The notes beneath the pieces were generated by a model, which saw only the letters and a list, made by a program, of their open reading frames with translations, searched no databases and was not told the DNA's origin. Below, piece by piece: positions 46,850 to 59,478 of a DNA stretch of 64,000 bases. A program made the translations under genes and the position numbers. This DNA comes from Mallotus nudiflorus (Eukaryota > Streptophyta > Magnoliopsida > Malpighiales > Euphorbiaceae), in the NCBI GenBank assembly GCA_947683625.1, contig CANTUR010000660.1, forward strand, positions 186,001 through 250,000. The letters run 5' to 3'. The number at the start of each line of letters is the position of its first letter. Positions within the stretch are counted from its first letter, which is position 1.

Positions 46850-49690
46850 TACATCAGGTGGTAGCAATTTGTGGATATTGTTGTCTAATATCCTCTTTTT
46901 GTTCCCATGTAGGTTCTTCTTGAGAGTGATTTCTGCATAAAACCTTAACCAGAGGAATAACTTTATTTCATATTACTTTTTGATCTTTGGCTAATATATC
47001 TATGGGTTCCTTTTCATAACTTAATTTTTTTTTCAATTTTACCAGTATGTGAGAAGCATCACTCCTGTCCCTCTTTAACATTAACGCATGGAAAACATCA
47101 TGAATTAAAGCTAAATTAGGTGGCAAAGCTAGTTGATAAGCTACTTGTCCAACTTGTTCAACTACCTCATATGGCCCCACATATCTTAAACTCAACTTGT
47201 CGTGGTTACCAAATCTTATTACTCCCTTCCATGGTGAAATTTTCAAAAACACCTTATCATCCACGTTGTATTCAATATTGGCTCATTTTAGGTTTGCATA
47301 ACTTCTTTGCCTATCTTGAGCTACCTTTAGATTAGCCTGGACCACTCATACATTGTCCACTATCATCTGAACTAATTCTATTAGGGTCCATTATCATCTG
47401 AACTAAGTCTGGACCTAATAGTTTTCTTTCACCAATTTCATTCTAGTAATTTGGTGTTCTAAATTTTTGTCCATAAAAGCCTCAAAAGGTGCCATATCAA
47501 TGCTACTTTGATAACTATTGTTAGAAGCAAATTCCATTAACAATATTTTCTTATCCCAGTTGCCTCCAAAATCCTCCAGTATCTGAATAGTGCATTATGA
47601 TTGCCTATCTATCTGAGGATGAAATGTGATACTAAACCTCAACTTTGTACCTAAAGCTTCTTGCAAACTTGGCTGGATCCATGATGTAAACCTCAGCTCA
47701 TGACATGATACTATTGACACTAGTATTTCGTGCAACCTTATCACCTCCTTAATATATAATTTAGCTAATTTGTGCAAACTATAACTAACCTTGATTAGTA
47801 TGAAATGCAATGACTTAGTCAATCGATAAACTTTTCTTATCTACAACATTATTTCCTTGTTGAGTCCTTGGAAATCCAACTACAAAGTCTATAGTTGTAT
47901 GCTCCCATTTCTATTTCGACATCGGTAATGATTGTCATAATGCAACTGGATGCTTATGTTCAATGTTGACATGTTGGCAAGTTAAACATTTAGAAATAAA
48001 GTCAACTATATCCCTTTTCATGCCTTTCCACCAATAACGTTCCTTTAAATTTCTATACATCTTTGTACTACATGGGTGCATTACATAAGTAGAATAATGT
48101 GCCTTTTCTAAGATTCTTTTCTTAATTCACCTACATTGACACAAACAAATCTTAAAATTCCTTTATCATCATAAGTTAACTTTATTTCTTTCCATTTTTT
48201 TTTTGCTTGCACAGCTTTTTTGCTTTATTATCCACTAGTTATGCTTGCACTATTTTCTCTATCAACATATGCCTTATCTTTAAGGTGGCTAAAATACCTC
48301 CAAAGTCATTTAAATCAAATTTAACATCTAATTTCCTCAGTTCAACCAATAATGACATTCTTACTGTTTGGATATAATATAGATTACCAGTTGACTTTCG
48401 ATTAAGAGCATACACTACTGCATTCACCTTATCAGGGTGGTATTCAATTGTATAATCATAATCCTTTAATATTCCACCTATTGCCTTTACCTGAAATTTA
48501 ACTCCTTTTGACTTAGGATGTATTTTAAACTCTTATGATATGTAAAAATTTGGCAAGTCTCTCCATATAGATAATGTCTCCACATTTTCAGTGAAAATAT
48601 TGCTGTAGCTAGTTCTAAATCATATGTGGGACATTTTTGCTTTTGAGGTTTTAATTGTCTTAATGCATAAGAAATTACCTTTCCATCTTGCACCAATACA
48701 CAACCAAGCCCTTGTCTAGAGGCATCATTATACACCACATATTTTCCTCCTTCTACTGGTAATGACAATACCAGCATAGTAATTAACTTCTCCTACAAGA
48801 TGTCAAAACTTTGTTAACATTTTAAAGTCCATTCAAGTTTTATACTCTTTCTTAATAATTTTGTTAATGGTGATGCAATAATTGAGAAATCCTATACAAA
48901 CCTTTGATAATAACCCATTAAAACTAAGAAACTTCAAACCTCAATCACAGTTTTTAGTAGTGCCCTATTCATAATTGCATCAATTTTGCTAGGATCAACA
49001 TACACCCCTATTGCAAATATCACATGTCCTAAGAACATAACCTTGTCTAACCAGAACTCACACTTACTAACTTTGCATATAATTACTTAGTTATCAAGAC
49101 TTCCAATATTGTCCTCAAATGTCCTTCATGCTCTTCCTTTGACTTAGAATATACTAGAATATATTAATAAACACAATGAAAAACTTACTTAAATATGGCC
49201 TAAATACCTAATTCATCAAATCCATAAATGCTGTTGGGGCATTTATTAAACCAAATGGCATCACTAGGAATTCATAATTTCTATACCTAGTCCTAAAAGT
49301 AGTTTTAGGGATATTAGACTCCTTAATCCTTAATTAGTAATAGCCATACCTTAAATCAACCTTTGAGAACACTGTTGCTCCTTGCAATTGATCAAATAAG
49401 TCTTATATTCTTCATAGTGGGTATTTATTCTGTATTGTAACCTTATTCAACTACCTATAATTTATGCGTAATCGAAGTGATCAATCCTTTTTCTTAACAA
49501 ACAACATAGGTGCACCCCATGAAGAGAAACTAGGCCAAATAAAATCCTTTCTCTAATAATTCATGTAATTGCACCTTTAACCCTCTCAACTCTGTCAGAG
49601 CCATACTATACGACGGTTATAATATAGGTGCAGTTTTAGGTATAAGTTCTATTTTAAATTCTGTTTCTCTTTAATATGGTAATTGATGGT
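46850..49690 (-). pseudogene. Chromovirus (Tekay/Del-like Ty3/gypsy) pol: RT, RNase H, integrase, chromodomain tail
   Basis: Read on the minus strand: an RT start at MALTELRGLKVQLHELLEKG (about 49600), then WGAPMLFVKKKD, KNKYPL-like and DLFDQLQGATVFSKVDL, RYRNYEFLVMPFG, INAPTAFMDLMN. The catalytic YVDD block has decayed (FIVFINIF). RNase H follows (48777-48487: YVVYNDASRQGLGCVLVQDG), then KSTGNLYYIQ, integrase core pieces (47822-47595: MTKSLHFILIKVSYS, ALGTKLRFSITFHPQ) and the integrase C-terminus with the chromodomain-type end (47264-46868: HDKLSLRYVGPYEV, RNHSQEEPTWEQKEDIRQQYP). Many stops and frameshifts. The 5' half (gag, protease, 5' LTR) is missing beyond 49690. Confidence 0.85.
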
Positions 49691-50744
49691 TTTTCCATAA
49701 GTATACAAATTCATACAAGTAGGAATTAAATATCAATCTTATAGAGATTGCAGACTGACTATTGTAATACTAATTGTGCAAGTTTATTTAAACAACGAAA
49801 AAGGGTATTATGAATTAAAATAAAATAAAACACAAGAATTTGAATAAAATAACACTCAATTTAAAGTGCTAAGGTTCTTATTACTAATTCAACTATTATT
49901 AACAATCAATTAACTCCTAAGCCAAACCTAACCTTAATCCAATTTAAGGGTATCTAAAGAATCATAGATGTTCCACTTAGACAACTTCTATAACTAACCA
50001 AGTAATTTGACATCATTAGATTTATAGTTCTCATATATTAAATGTTCTGTTAACCTAGTTTAAGCACTAACCCTTAATCAATATTAGATGTGTAATTGTT
50101 TCTCAACTAAGAAAGTACCTAATAGGTTATTGCCTTAATCTAATTCAATCTATCTCTCGATTCAGTTTTATTATGTGAATTCAATTAAAGGGTGATCAAT
50201 CAAATAAAGACATCAAGTTCAATAACAACCAAAGGATTTAGATTAATGGCTTAGGTTTAATTGTAATATTCACATGGTTGAATTGTAACAAGAACCCTAA
50301 CAAAGAATTTATCTACTCATGTTAATCATAAAAAGAAAGAGGTGAAGAAATAATGAAAATATGCATCATTACTAAAAAAAAATAGGAATGAACAATATCC
50401 AAAATCATAAGAGAAACCCCCTGGAATAACAACCTATTAATCTTCAATTATTTTGCTCAATCTTCAAAACAATCATGAACAAACCAAACACCCTTATTCT
50501 CTAAATTTAATAAAACAAGAATGCAATATGAAAAATAGAAAAATGACCTAATCACGTCCTCTCCTTTTATTTTTAGAGGCTACACATATATATAAAACCC
50601 TAGTCTCTAGCCCTAGGTTTATTGTCTTGTGAAATCCCTTTTATGTCCCTCATACTTTAGCAATTAAATTGAAGTTTGTATCTGCCATTAGAAGGTCGTG
50701 CGGCTGTGCACATTTTCTACGTTGCCATTGTAGACGACGAGGTT
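49691..50744 (-). other. Non-coding block, possible LTR remnant of another element
   Basis: No coding sequence was recognised. On the minus strand CTAGGGTTTTATATATATGTG (50604 downward) looks like an LTR promoter, and the right edge carries GTGCACAGCCGCACGACC, similar to the palindromic GGCCGTG words in the Athila-like region at 61.9 kb. It separates the chromovirus from the LTR B leader. Confidence 0.3.
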
Positions 50745-50856
50745 TAGCATGCACCTAAGATTTTAGCAACCGCGACACTGTTAAAGCTTAGGGCTCTAGA
50801 GAACACACTAACCATTACCATAAAGACATGGCGTGGAGATGAGGAGTCGCCACCCA
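50745..50856 (-). other. PBS-like site and leader start adjoining LTR B
   Basis: On the minus strand TGGGTGGCGACTCCTCATCT follows the LTR end, and the next 90 bp or so match the leader after LTR A (41461-41575). Similarity stops near 50745. Confidence 0.55.
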
Positions 50857-52932
50857 TGGTAATAACTAGGATAAATAAAAATGATGGTACTCAATTCTCT
50901 AAAAGAAAGCTAGCACCATAACTAGGAGATTCTGGATACAGAATACTAACTTCTTTTCAGTCTTGTGTTTATTTAGAATTATTTTATAAATTGCTATGTT
51001 ATCCTCTATTTACATGCAATTTCATATAAACCCTTATTTAAAAAATTAACTCCGAGCAAACTAGTCATGAAAATTCATATAAACAATGCATTCATTCATA
51101 ATCCCTAAGTTAGTCTAGTCTACATTGATTTTAATTAAATGAGCTAAATCTACATTATTTAATTTACAAGTGAGTCTAAAGACTAATGAGCCTAATTACT
51201 ATTTAATTTTAATTAAGTGAACCTAACTATACTTATTTTAATTCTCAGAGTGGGCCTAATTATACAAATCATGAAATATTTAAATTAGTGGGTCTAATTC
51301 TATATGATTTAATTCTAAGGTGATCTTAAATCTACAAGTTATGGAAAAGGATTTTATTGAATGGGCTAAGTCCAAATCAATTAAATTAAATTAGATGGGC
51401 CAATATCTAATTAAATAAATGGGCCTAAATTATCTCTAACCTAAATCTAGTTCATTATGGGCCTAAAATGCATTTCAATTAAAATCTAGACCTATTAAAT
51501 GAAATGGGCTAATAAAGAACTACTTAAACCTAAAATTATTTAAATGAGTTAGAGCCTAATATGGGCCTAAGGCCCAAAACACATAAAAGGAATAAATAAG
51601 ACCAAAAATGATAAAAAAAAATGAAAACAAACAAATAAAAAAAAATCAACTATGCAATTAAATTATTTTATAAAAAAAACCTAATTTTAATTAACATGCA
51701 ACCTAAATTAATCCACTTTCTCCGTTGATTTTAATTAGGGTTTACTAAATTGAATCTAATTTACTAATTAATTTTTAAGAACAAGAGAACTAAATTTTCA
51801 TTATTCCCACTCTCGAGACTATTACAAAATCTAGCAAAATAATACAACCCTTAAGAAGACAAATTAAACAAATTCAAAACCTAAAAAATAAAATAAACTA
51901 AACTAAACTAAATAGAGAAAAGTAAAATTAAATTGGGAACTTGACTCTTGGCTTTCATGCATGGATTCTCCATGCGTTTCCTTGGTTCAATCATGTATTC
52001 ATCACCAGAATCATGAAACACAAAGAATAAAAAAAATAGAACTAATGAACAAAGAAAACAAAATAATGAAAATAAAACCTAAATAATAAAATATAGAAAT
52101 AATAAAAAGAAAATAATTATATAAAAGAAAGAACTAATAAAAAGAAAGAAGTAGAAGATGAGTAATGCTGTGTAGATGTTGTTTGAATGTCCCTCAAAAT
52201 GGGATTTCACCGTTTTGAGAAGATTGACTCTGCACTTTCTTGATTTTTGGACGTTTTAAAATAATGTACTTTGTTTCTTTTTTTTTTTTTCTAAAAAGGT
52301 TTTGAAATGACATAATCAGGTTAAGTCTTCTCTCTTTTTCTCAATCAACCTCTATTGTAGTAGTTAATTAGGGTTTTTTTCTTTTTTTTACTAGTCCCGT
52401 CCTCCTCTTTTTTTCTCTTCTCTGTCAATCTTTTCTTTTTATATCCTGTTCCTAGGCTAACCATTTACGTGATCATAGGAGTTACGTGATCACAGTAGCT
52501 ATGATTTGTCCTTTCTTAAAAATAGGATAAGAATTTGAATTTCAAAAAAGAATATTATATGTATAAGAGATGCGTACTGGACTGAAACCTACAGATAAAT
52601 ATTCAAATCAATTTATTTATAAGTTAAATATGGGCTAATCACAATGAGAAAAAAAGTTTTTTACTAAATTTTTTAGCACCTCGGCATTCCAAAATATTGA
52701 CCAGCATTGTGCAATGCTAATAATGCCAATTGGCATTACATAATGCTGGTTGTACATTTCCAATTCCACCCTTACAAAAGTCAAATTTTTATAATTAAAC
52801 CCAAAAAACATTGCAATTTAGTCCTTAAAATCACAAAACTTAACAATAGAGGTCAATTTTTTTATTAAATTATCATCATAGAGGCTTTTGTTGCATTCAT
52901 GCACAATTGTATCCTAAAATTGGATGCCTACA
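50857..52932 (-). mobile_element. LTR B, 2.08 kb, minus orientation, inverted homologue of LTR A
   Basis: On the minus strand it runs from TGTAGGCATCCAATTTTAGG (52932) to CCTAGTTATTACCA (50857). A TATA-like GGATATAAAAAG lies near 52440. Unlike an ordinary LTR it has a polypurine tract on its upstream side and a PBS-like leader on its downstream side. Confidence 0.65.
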
Positions 52933-52946
52933 GTTGCCCCCCTTTG
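52933..52946 (-). promoter_or_regulatory. Polypurine tract upstream of LTR B
   Basis: The minus strand reads CAAAGGGGGGCAAC directly before the TGTAGGC start of LTR B, marking the 3' end of an element whose body would lie at higher coordinates. Confidence 0.55.
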
Positions 52947-53054
52947 TTGCTATTTACTTGACAAATTACGGCAAAGCAATAGAAGAACACAATTTTGAAG
53001 GAAAGAATTAGAGTACATAATTGTATCCTAATTGATGGATTGATGCTTAAATTT

Positions 53055-53530
53055 CTGTGTAATTTTTAACCAAGATGCTATGTTTAGCATGCTTCACTAT
53101 ATATCCTGTAGAATGTCTAGTAAGATATATGCAAATGAGTTTCATTATATTCCCTATGGGACGTTTAGCATTTCATGATTTGAGAACATGTTATAGCTCA
53201 TGTGGAACATCTAGCAATAATACCATAACTACTATGTAGTATCCAATGAACTGCACTTTATTCCCTTTAAGACGTCTAGTGATAATGGATTTCATTATAT
53301 TACTTGTGAGACATTTAACGAAATATATGTAATGATTCTTGCTATATTCCCTATGGGACGTTTAGCAATTATGATTTTTTTTTAAAAAAACATGCTATAG
53401 TTCCTATGGAACGTCTAGCAATTTGTGATTTAAAATTTTGCTATATTTCTTGTGGGATGTTTAGCAATTTGTGATTTAAAAAATGCGTTATAGTTCATGT
53501 GGAACGTCTAGCAATGATACCATAACTATG
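53055..53530. repeat. Tandem array 1 (GGGACGTTTAGCA-type units)
   Basis: Degenerate units of about 55-65 bp share TATATTCC.TATGGGACGT.TAGCA followed by TTTGTGATTT or a variant. Around seven or eight copies can be followed, alternating between a GGGACGTTTAG form and a TGGAACGTCTAGCAAT form. A related short repeat (TGTTATAACTGC.TTGTAGC) follows to about 53690. Confidence 0.7.
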
Positions 53531-53709
53531 GTGTTGTGTTTGGTAGATCAAAAGATTTGAAAATTCATGTTATAACTGCTTTGTAGCATATAACATATTG
53601 AATTTGAAATTCATGTTATGACTACTGGGCAATGCATAATGAAATGATCTAAAATTTTTGTTACAACTACTGTGTAGCATATAATAAAACATATGTAAAA
53701 TCCTTGACA

Positions 53710-54125
53710 AAAATGATGATGTTGCAATCCATAATTGCTTATAATTAGCTGCAACCTATAATTGCTCATGATTAGTTGCAACCGTTTCATTGCTCACTGA
53801 TGATGCTACAATCTATAATTGCTTGCAATTAGCTACAACCCTTTCGTTGCTCATTGATGATGTTGTAATCCATAATTGCTCACAATTAGTTACAACCCTT
53901 TCATTGCTCATTGATGATGTTGCAATCTATAATTGCTCACAATTTGCTGCAACACTTTTATTGCTCATTGATTATGCTGTAATCCATAATTGCATGTGAA
54001 TTGACTGCAATCCTTTCATTGCTCACCTTTGATGCTAAAGTTTATAACTATTGACTGACTTCAATTAATTATAACCCTTTCATTACTCACCTTTAATGCT
54101 ACAATCCATAACTACTCGTGATTTT
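53710..54125. repeat. Tandem array 2 (63-bp units)
   Basis: About six to seven units of roughly 63 bp share GATGATG.TGCAATC.ATAATTGCT, then CACAATTAG.TGCAACC and CTTTCATTGCTCA. Because 63 is a multiple of three, one frame stays open for 69 codons with a 21-residue period (LLIDD....HNC), which is a by-product of the repeat. Confidence 0.8.
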
Positions 54126-54664
54126 TATCTTTGGTTGTTTGAGTCAAATGTTTTGAATTCTTTGTGTTGATTGATTAGTATTTTTATTAACTGGCTTTGA
54201 ATTTTAATGTGTTGACTGATTAGTATTTTTATTGACTAGCTTTGAATTTTACTGTGTTGAATAATTGACTAATTTCAATTCCATTTTGTTAACCAACTCT
54301 ATAAGTTAGGTGCACTTCCTTCTGGATTTGCAATTCCTATAAACTTATTGAAGTTAGTTTCAACCATGATGAATGTACAAAAGTACATTATAATGTCAAA
54401 AATTTATGAGAAAATTCATCACTTCTTCTTGAGATAGTGTGCACTCAATGAATCTCACTATGTTTTTTTTTATTTTCATGATTGTCATTTATTTGCCATT
54501 TTTAAAGGTCAAAGGCATCGTTAACCATTTTATGCTGAGAGCATATCTTTTACTAAGTAAAGAGCTTACTTCCATACCTAATTTTAGGGAGAATTTGCTA
54601 AACAAAACTTATGAAAATTAAGCATAAAAAGATCAAATTCTGAGTATTAAAATAATTTTTGAGT

Positions 54665-55025
54665 TATTTTTATGCTTTCCTTTCTTATTTGAGTATTCCC
54701 TTGTCTTTCTCATATTACTCAGCGTGGATGCTGTTGGAAAGGTCCTTTGGATACTCATACTTATATAGAGCATTGGAGTAAATAGAGTAATTTTTGACAT
54801 GGTTCTCTTTTAGTATTCCCTCGCCTTTCTTGTATTACTCAGTGTGGATATCGCTAGAGGTTCACATTGATACTCTTACTCATTTCTAAGCATTGGAGTA
54901 AATTATGCTTGCTCTTATTTTGATTTGACTCTTATATTGCCTTGCCTTTCTCATATTACACAACATGGATACCATCATAGGATTTGTACTCATACTCATT
55001 TATGAGCATTGAAGTAGATCATATG
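54665..55025. repeat. Tandem array 3 (~125-bp units)
   Basis: Three diverged units share CCTTG/CGCCTTTCT.ATATTAC, then CA(G/A)..TGGAT and ATACTCA/TACTCAT, and end in GAGCATTGGAGTAAAT. It is unrelated in sequence to arrays 1 and 2. Confidence 0.7.
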
Positions 55026-57600
55026 TATGATTTATCATTCGAAAGACTGAAATGATACTCTAAAATTCAAGCCATTTATGCTTTATGTCCATAGATTTTG
55101 TTTTTGTGTATTCTTCCCCTCATTTAGGTGCAAAGCAAGCATTAGATTGATTAGAGTTTATAAACTCTCAACACAAAGCTATTAACTAAATATATGAATT
55201 TCACGAGGCTAATAAAAAAGAGCCATTATGATCAAAATTCATGAGATAAATTTTAGCACATGATCTCATGAAGTGGATGAATTTACTTTTAATTTTTGAA
55301 TTTTATAATCAAAATGGTTCTTCATTATAAAATCTAAGGAAATAGAGTTCTATTACTTCCCTTTTTTATTTTTTAGGGTGTTTGCCATGCAAGATGATAC
55401 TTCTGATGAATGATTAGCTTTTGTAATCTTTCCCATTCTTGTTGACATATCATTTCCCTTCCCTTTCTTCATTCTTTTTTTGTTTTTCCCTGCACAAAAT
55501 ACTATAAGTTAGTATTGTCTATTTGCAAGTGAAGAGATTTTATCAAAATGCAATGTTATTCTTTTGCATTCATCCTTTTTAATTATTTTAATGATGTCTT
55601 TGATCACGAAGGCCATAATACTCCACTATTGAAGTTATGGCTTTGGGCTGCATTTATAATTCCACCATTCCATTAATGCTATAGTAGAGGGCTTCATTCC
55701 TCTTCTTGGTATCTCCTACAAAAAAGGTGCAGGAGTTATAGATCTTATTTCATGATCAATAATTATTTAGAGTGCATTCATTTTAGGTTTAGAGTGCATT
55801 CTTCCCTTTTATAGGGCCGATGAATGTATTGCTGACATGTTGCACCTTCTCATCACTATATTTCATGCCTTACACTAGTCTAACTATTGTGTAGAGATAT
55901 TCTAGATAATGCCCCATATAAGACTATGGAGACAGATGTTGAATCTGAGGAGCTTGGACTTCCTATCCAGTCTTTCGAGGTCGCTAGGATAATGCTTTTG
56001 CAAGTATCACTGTCAATTATATTCCCTTATTGGATGGTCCCATTAGGCTCTTAAGGTTTAAAGTCCCATTGAGTATCAAGTTCACTTTGTTAGTGGTACC
56101 CTTTTCCTTTCAGATGCTTGACATATGCACATTCTGACTACCATTCTGCATTCTTATAATATTGATTGTGAATATTAGTAGTAGAGTATTTACACGATCT
56201 TGCATAGGCTTAAAGACTTTATTATTTCACAACATATGTATGTAAGTGTATGCATGTTATGTGTGACATGCATGATCCTAATAGGTCTCCTGTTTGGAAC
56301 AAAGCTATATTGTTATTCTTGGAGTGTAAGAATGAGGTGCCTCATCAATAGCCTATAGGTTTGAGCATTGAATGTCTTGTTATTGGTACTTCTGATGTTA
56401 GAGCCTCTGATACAACTTGTCAAATAGATGACTAGGCTAGTATGGGGGATCCATGGCTTGACATTAGAGCTTGTGATTGACTGATGCACTATTAAACTTT
56501 TCCTTTTGCTATTACTTTTGCTGTATGATACCTGATGTATTTCTATGCTTTTTTCTACCCTGAGATCTCTTATACTATCTCTTATACTTCAGTGTTTCTT
56601 CTTCGCTCTTTAAATGCAGATTTACTATTCTATAATTTAACCCCAGAATTACATTTTGCCCCTAATTTTATTCTGGATTCATTCATGCTATTCTAGCAGT
56701 CTTTTTTTTATGTGTAAGAGACCTAGTTCATTCACTACTGTTGTTGATCATTTGACTTACTAACCTTATTAGTTACAATCTCATGCATTAAAGATGTAGA
56801 GGAGTGGGTGAACTAACTGAAGTGATTTCTTGATGATGAAATCAATTGGAATTGCACTTTAAAGGACTTTTGAGCAAAATATAAGGCTTAATATTAATGC
56901 AATGATTGATGATAGTTACAAGGTAGGAGTTGCAACACAAATTTTTGAGCCATTTGAATTCCCAAGGTACAAGGGGACACTAAGCTTGTAGACAAAATCA
57001 TAAAGTGGTGGCAAAAAGAAAATATAACTAAAATAGTGATCTCATAGCTCTAATTTAGCTTTCATTATGCATTGTATTTCCATTCAGATACTTATGCAGT
57101 ATGATAAAGATGAATATGCGATATTTGAAAAAAAATTTCAAATTCAATTTTACTTATTCATTAGGGCAAAAATGAGAACATTCATTATATCATATGGTAC
57201 AACTCTTGTTATTAGCCAGTCCTAAAATTTATTTCTCTCTAATTTTTACCTTACTATTCTTTTTTCTTTTTCTCTCTCTTTATTTTTTATTTTTTCTTTT
57301 TTTATCACTCTTTTTATTTTTCTTCTCAAATTTCCTATCTTTAGAAGTTACATCATGTGATATATGAATGTTCTTTGAATTTGCATTTGTGCCCATGCTA
57401 AATGAGTCCAATTGGATGAATTTTTACATCAAACATATAGATGCAGTCAATTTCATAATGCATAGTACCATCAAGATGCATAGTACATAAGTAAGCATGA
57501 TCAAAATTCATATAATTGATCACTAAAACAAAAGAAGTTCTAAAAACACTAAAGTTTTATTCAAAGAAGATAATAATAAAATTTATTTCCTATTCTAGAT
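55026..57600. other. Degenerate retroelement interior, unclassified
   Basis: No continuous coding sequence. A plus-strand stretch at 55929-55985 (ETDVESEELGLPIQSFEVA) is reminiscent of the end of an Ogre-type protease region, and 56905-56965 (VGVATQIFEPFEFPRYKGT) of a gag start. Both are short and unsupported by neighbours. A pyrimidine-rich run (57240-57330) also occurs. Confidence 0.3.
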
Positions 57601-57949
57601 GCTAAGGATGTTAGGTCTTAAGGTGGTTGTCCTTCAGGTGGCTAATATAACAACTATTCTTGCATCTTCTTGCCAACTATCTTTATGACTTCATCTTTCT
57701 ATACCTTAATTATGCATTTTTCTTTCTTGTCTAGTAGCTTCTCATCATCAAACTCATCACCCCATCCTGTAAGCATAATTGACTCGAAAGGTATGTCAAA
57801 AGAAGGTGGTTTAGTGTAAAACACCTTATAGTTGAATTTGCTTGAAGTCTAACCCAATAAGTCTTCTACTCTTTCCACATCTTTAGGGGTATTAGGAGAT
57901 TTCTCATTGGTTTTAAAGTGTAGGTCCTTAAAGGTGCTTAGCACTGCTT

Positions 57950-58610
57950 CCCCACTAACTCCTAAGTTCATCATCATGGTAGCTAGGGTGGTACATTTTG
58001 GTAGTTTGGGAAAGGATTATTTCTGGTACCTAGGTTTTTAGGGTCTGTGATCTTTTTATAGTCTATAAGGTTTTGGATTTCATGTTTAAGGTGGATGTAG
58101 TTATCCATGGAGTATTGGATATTTTGATGGAATTTACAATGGTTTTTTGGGTTATAGGCAGGGACGTTTAGGTATGGTGGGTTTGGATTAGGTAAAGGTT
58201 AAAGTAAGCCTTTTTGCATTAGGCACTCTAAGACTTTTGAAAAAGGTTGGTTAAGATTGGAGAATCTCTTGGGTTGTTGAATAGCATGGACTCCCACAAC
58301 CCAACTAGCATTTCCTTATTGTATGTCCCCAGTTGGGTAATTTCTTGCTCTAGTGCTTCAAGTAATCTTCTTCTTCTCACTTTTAATCTTTTCGGCTTGA
58401 AAACCATCATCATATAGGTCTATAAATGTTTTAGGATTCATCATTTGCAATCTCTCAACCAAATTAGGTGACACGTTATGAACTATCATCCTAACTTGAT
58501 CTTTCTTAACCAACTTATTTTTCATTAATCTTGTCTTGTTCATAAATGTGGTCATGATAGGAGGCAAAGGAACTTCACCATATTGCATCACTGCTTGACA
58601 AAACAAATAG
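57950..58610 (-). pseudogene. Tat/Ogre-like gag remnant
   Basis: On the minus strand 58606-58358 reads PPIMTTFMNKTRLMKN and VKKDQVRMIVHNVSPNLVE, then LYDDGFQAEKI, matching the C-terminal half of a retrotransposon gag. Further down (about 58160-58020) CKFHQNIQYSMDNYIHLKHE and IQNLIDYKKI correspond to the zinc-knuckle-adjacent CxFH..GH....C..LK..IQ.LID segment of this lineage, with the second knuckle residues altered. Stops separate the pieces. Confidence 0.65.
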
Positions 58611-58681
58611 CATCTCCTTGAAGTGACATCATGAAATTCATTATACTTTATTGTGGTTTTAGCTTACAAGGTAATCTTCAT

Positions 58682-59478
58682 CTAGGGATTCGACTCTAAA
58701 GGCTTCAATTGATGTTTGGCAAATTTAAATGAAGCAAAATACAATGCCAAATTAGTGATAATATGTCCCATTAACAATAATGCTTTTCTAGCATGCACAA
58801 GACGCCACATAGAACACAAAACAAAGTATGTGCTATATACTTTTAAGTTAGTCTTCAAGCACCACAACATAAATAGTTCAGTAGGAGAAACCCTAATGCT
58901 ATCTTTTCTTCCCAAAATTGTGTGTGACATGAATTTATGCATGATTAAATATGAGTGATCTTTGATTAAACCACTAGTCATCGCTTGACCTTCACAAACT
59001 CTATCACCTCCAATGATTTCATGCCAAAAAGTACTTATATTATAATCTAATGGAGGTTGACAAACACCTCCTTGAGGAAAATCAAAGATTTTAGACATGA
59101 TTATATCATCAAAATAGTACTCTTCCTACATAACCTACATGAGAAAACCCCTTGTTTTGCATCTATAATCTTAAATATAGTGTAAGATTCTATAGTTAGC
59201 TCAAATAATACCTCATATTAGGCTATAGCCAATTTAGACCATCCCAACATATTGCAAAACACATATATGGTACCCTTAATCCCTATGTTCAAAAGTACCT
59301 CATCATCAAAGTATTTTGGCTTGCTAAAATTTCTCTTGACTAAAGAGCAGAATTTCTTCCCTTCGTCTTCATAATAAATGGAAAAGAAAGCTTTATATTC
59401 ATTCCTCATGTCCTTGGGCTTACCCTTGCCATCACTAAGCCTCTTTCCTTGAAATTGTGTCTTTGTTATAACCATCAT
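58682..59478 (-). pseudogene. ATHILA-ORF1 / plant-transposon-protein-like domain, copy 2
   Basis: It begins at MVITKTQFQGKRLSDGKGK, with a basic N-terminus, then RNFSKPKYFDDEVLLNIGIK and MLGWSKLA. After a broken stretch (59217-59100), 59098 onward reads STFWHEIIGGDR, HSYLIMHKFMSHTILGRKDS, VSPTELFMLWCL and ALLLMGHIITNLALYF. This is the domain arrangement of the ATHILA ORF-1 / putative plant transposon protein families. It lies directly upstream of the gag remnant on the same strand. Confidence 0.6.

Noticed and set aside
53790..53999. A repeat protein with a 21-residue period
   Set aside because: It is a by-product of 63-bp tandem units. There is no start context, flanking domain or conserved bias.
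53710..54125. CRISPR-like repeat array
   Set aside because: The units are contiguous diverged repeats without unique spacers, in a plant genome full of LTR elements.
55929..55990. Ogre protease end in the plus direction
   Set aside because: It resembles the family over about 20 residues only, and neighbouring frames do not support it. Left as an unclassified region.
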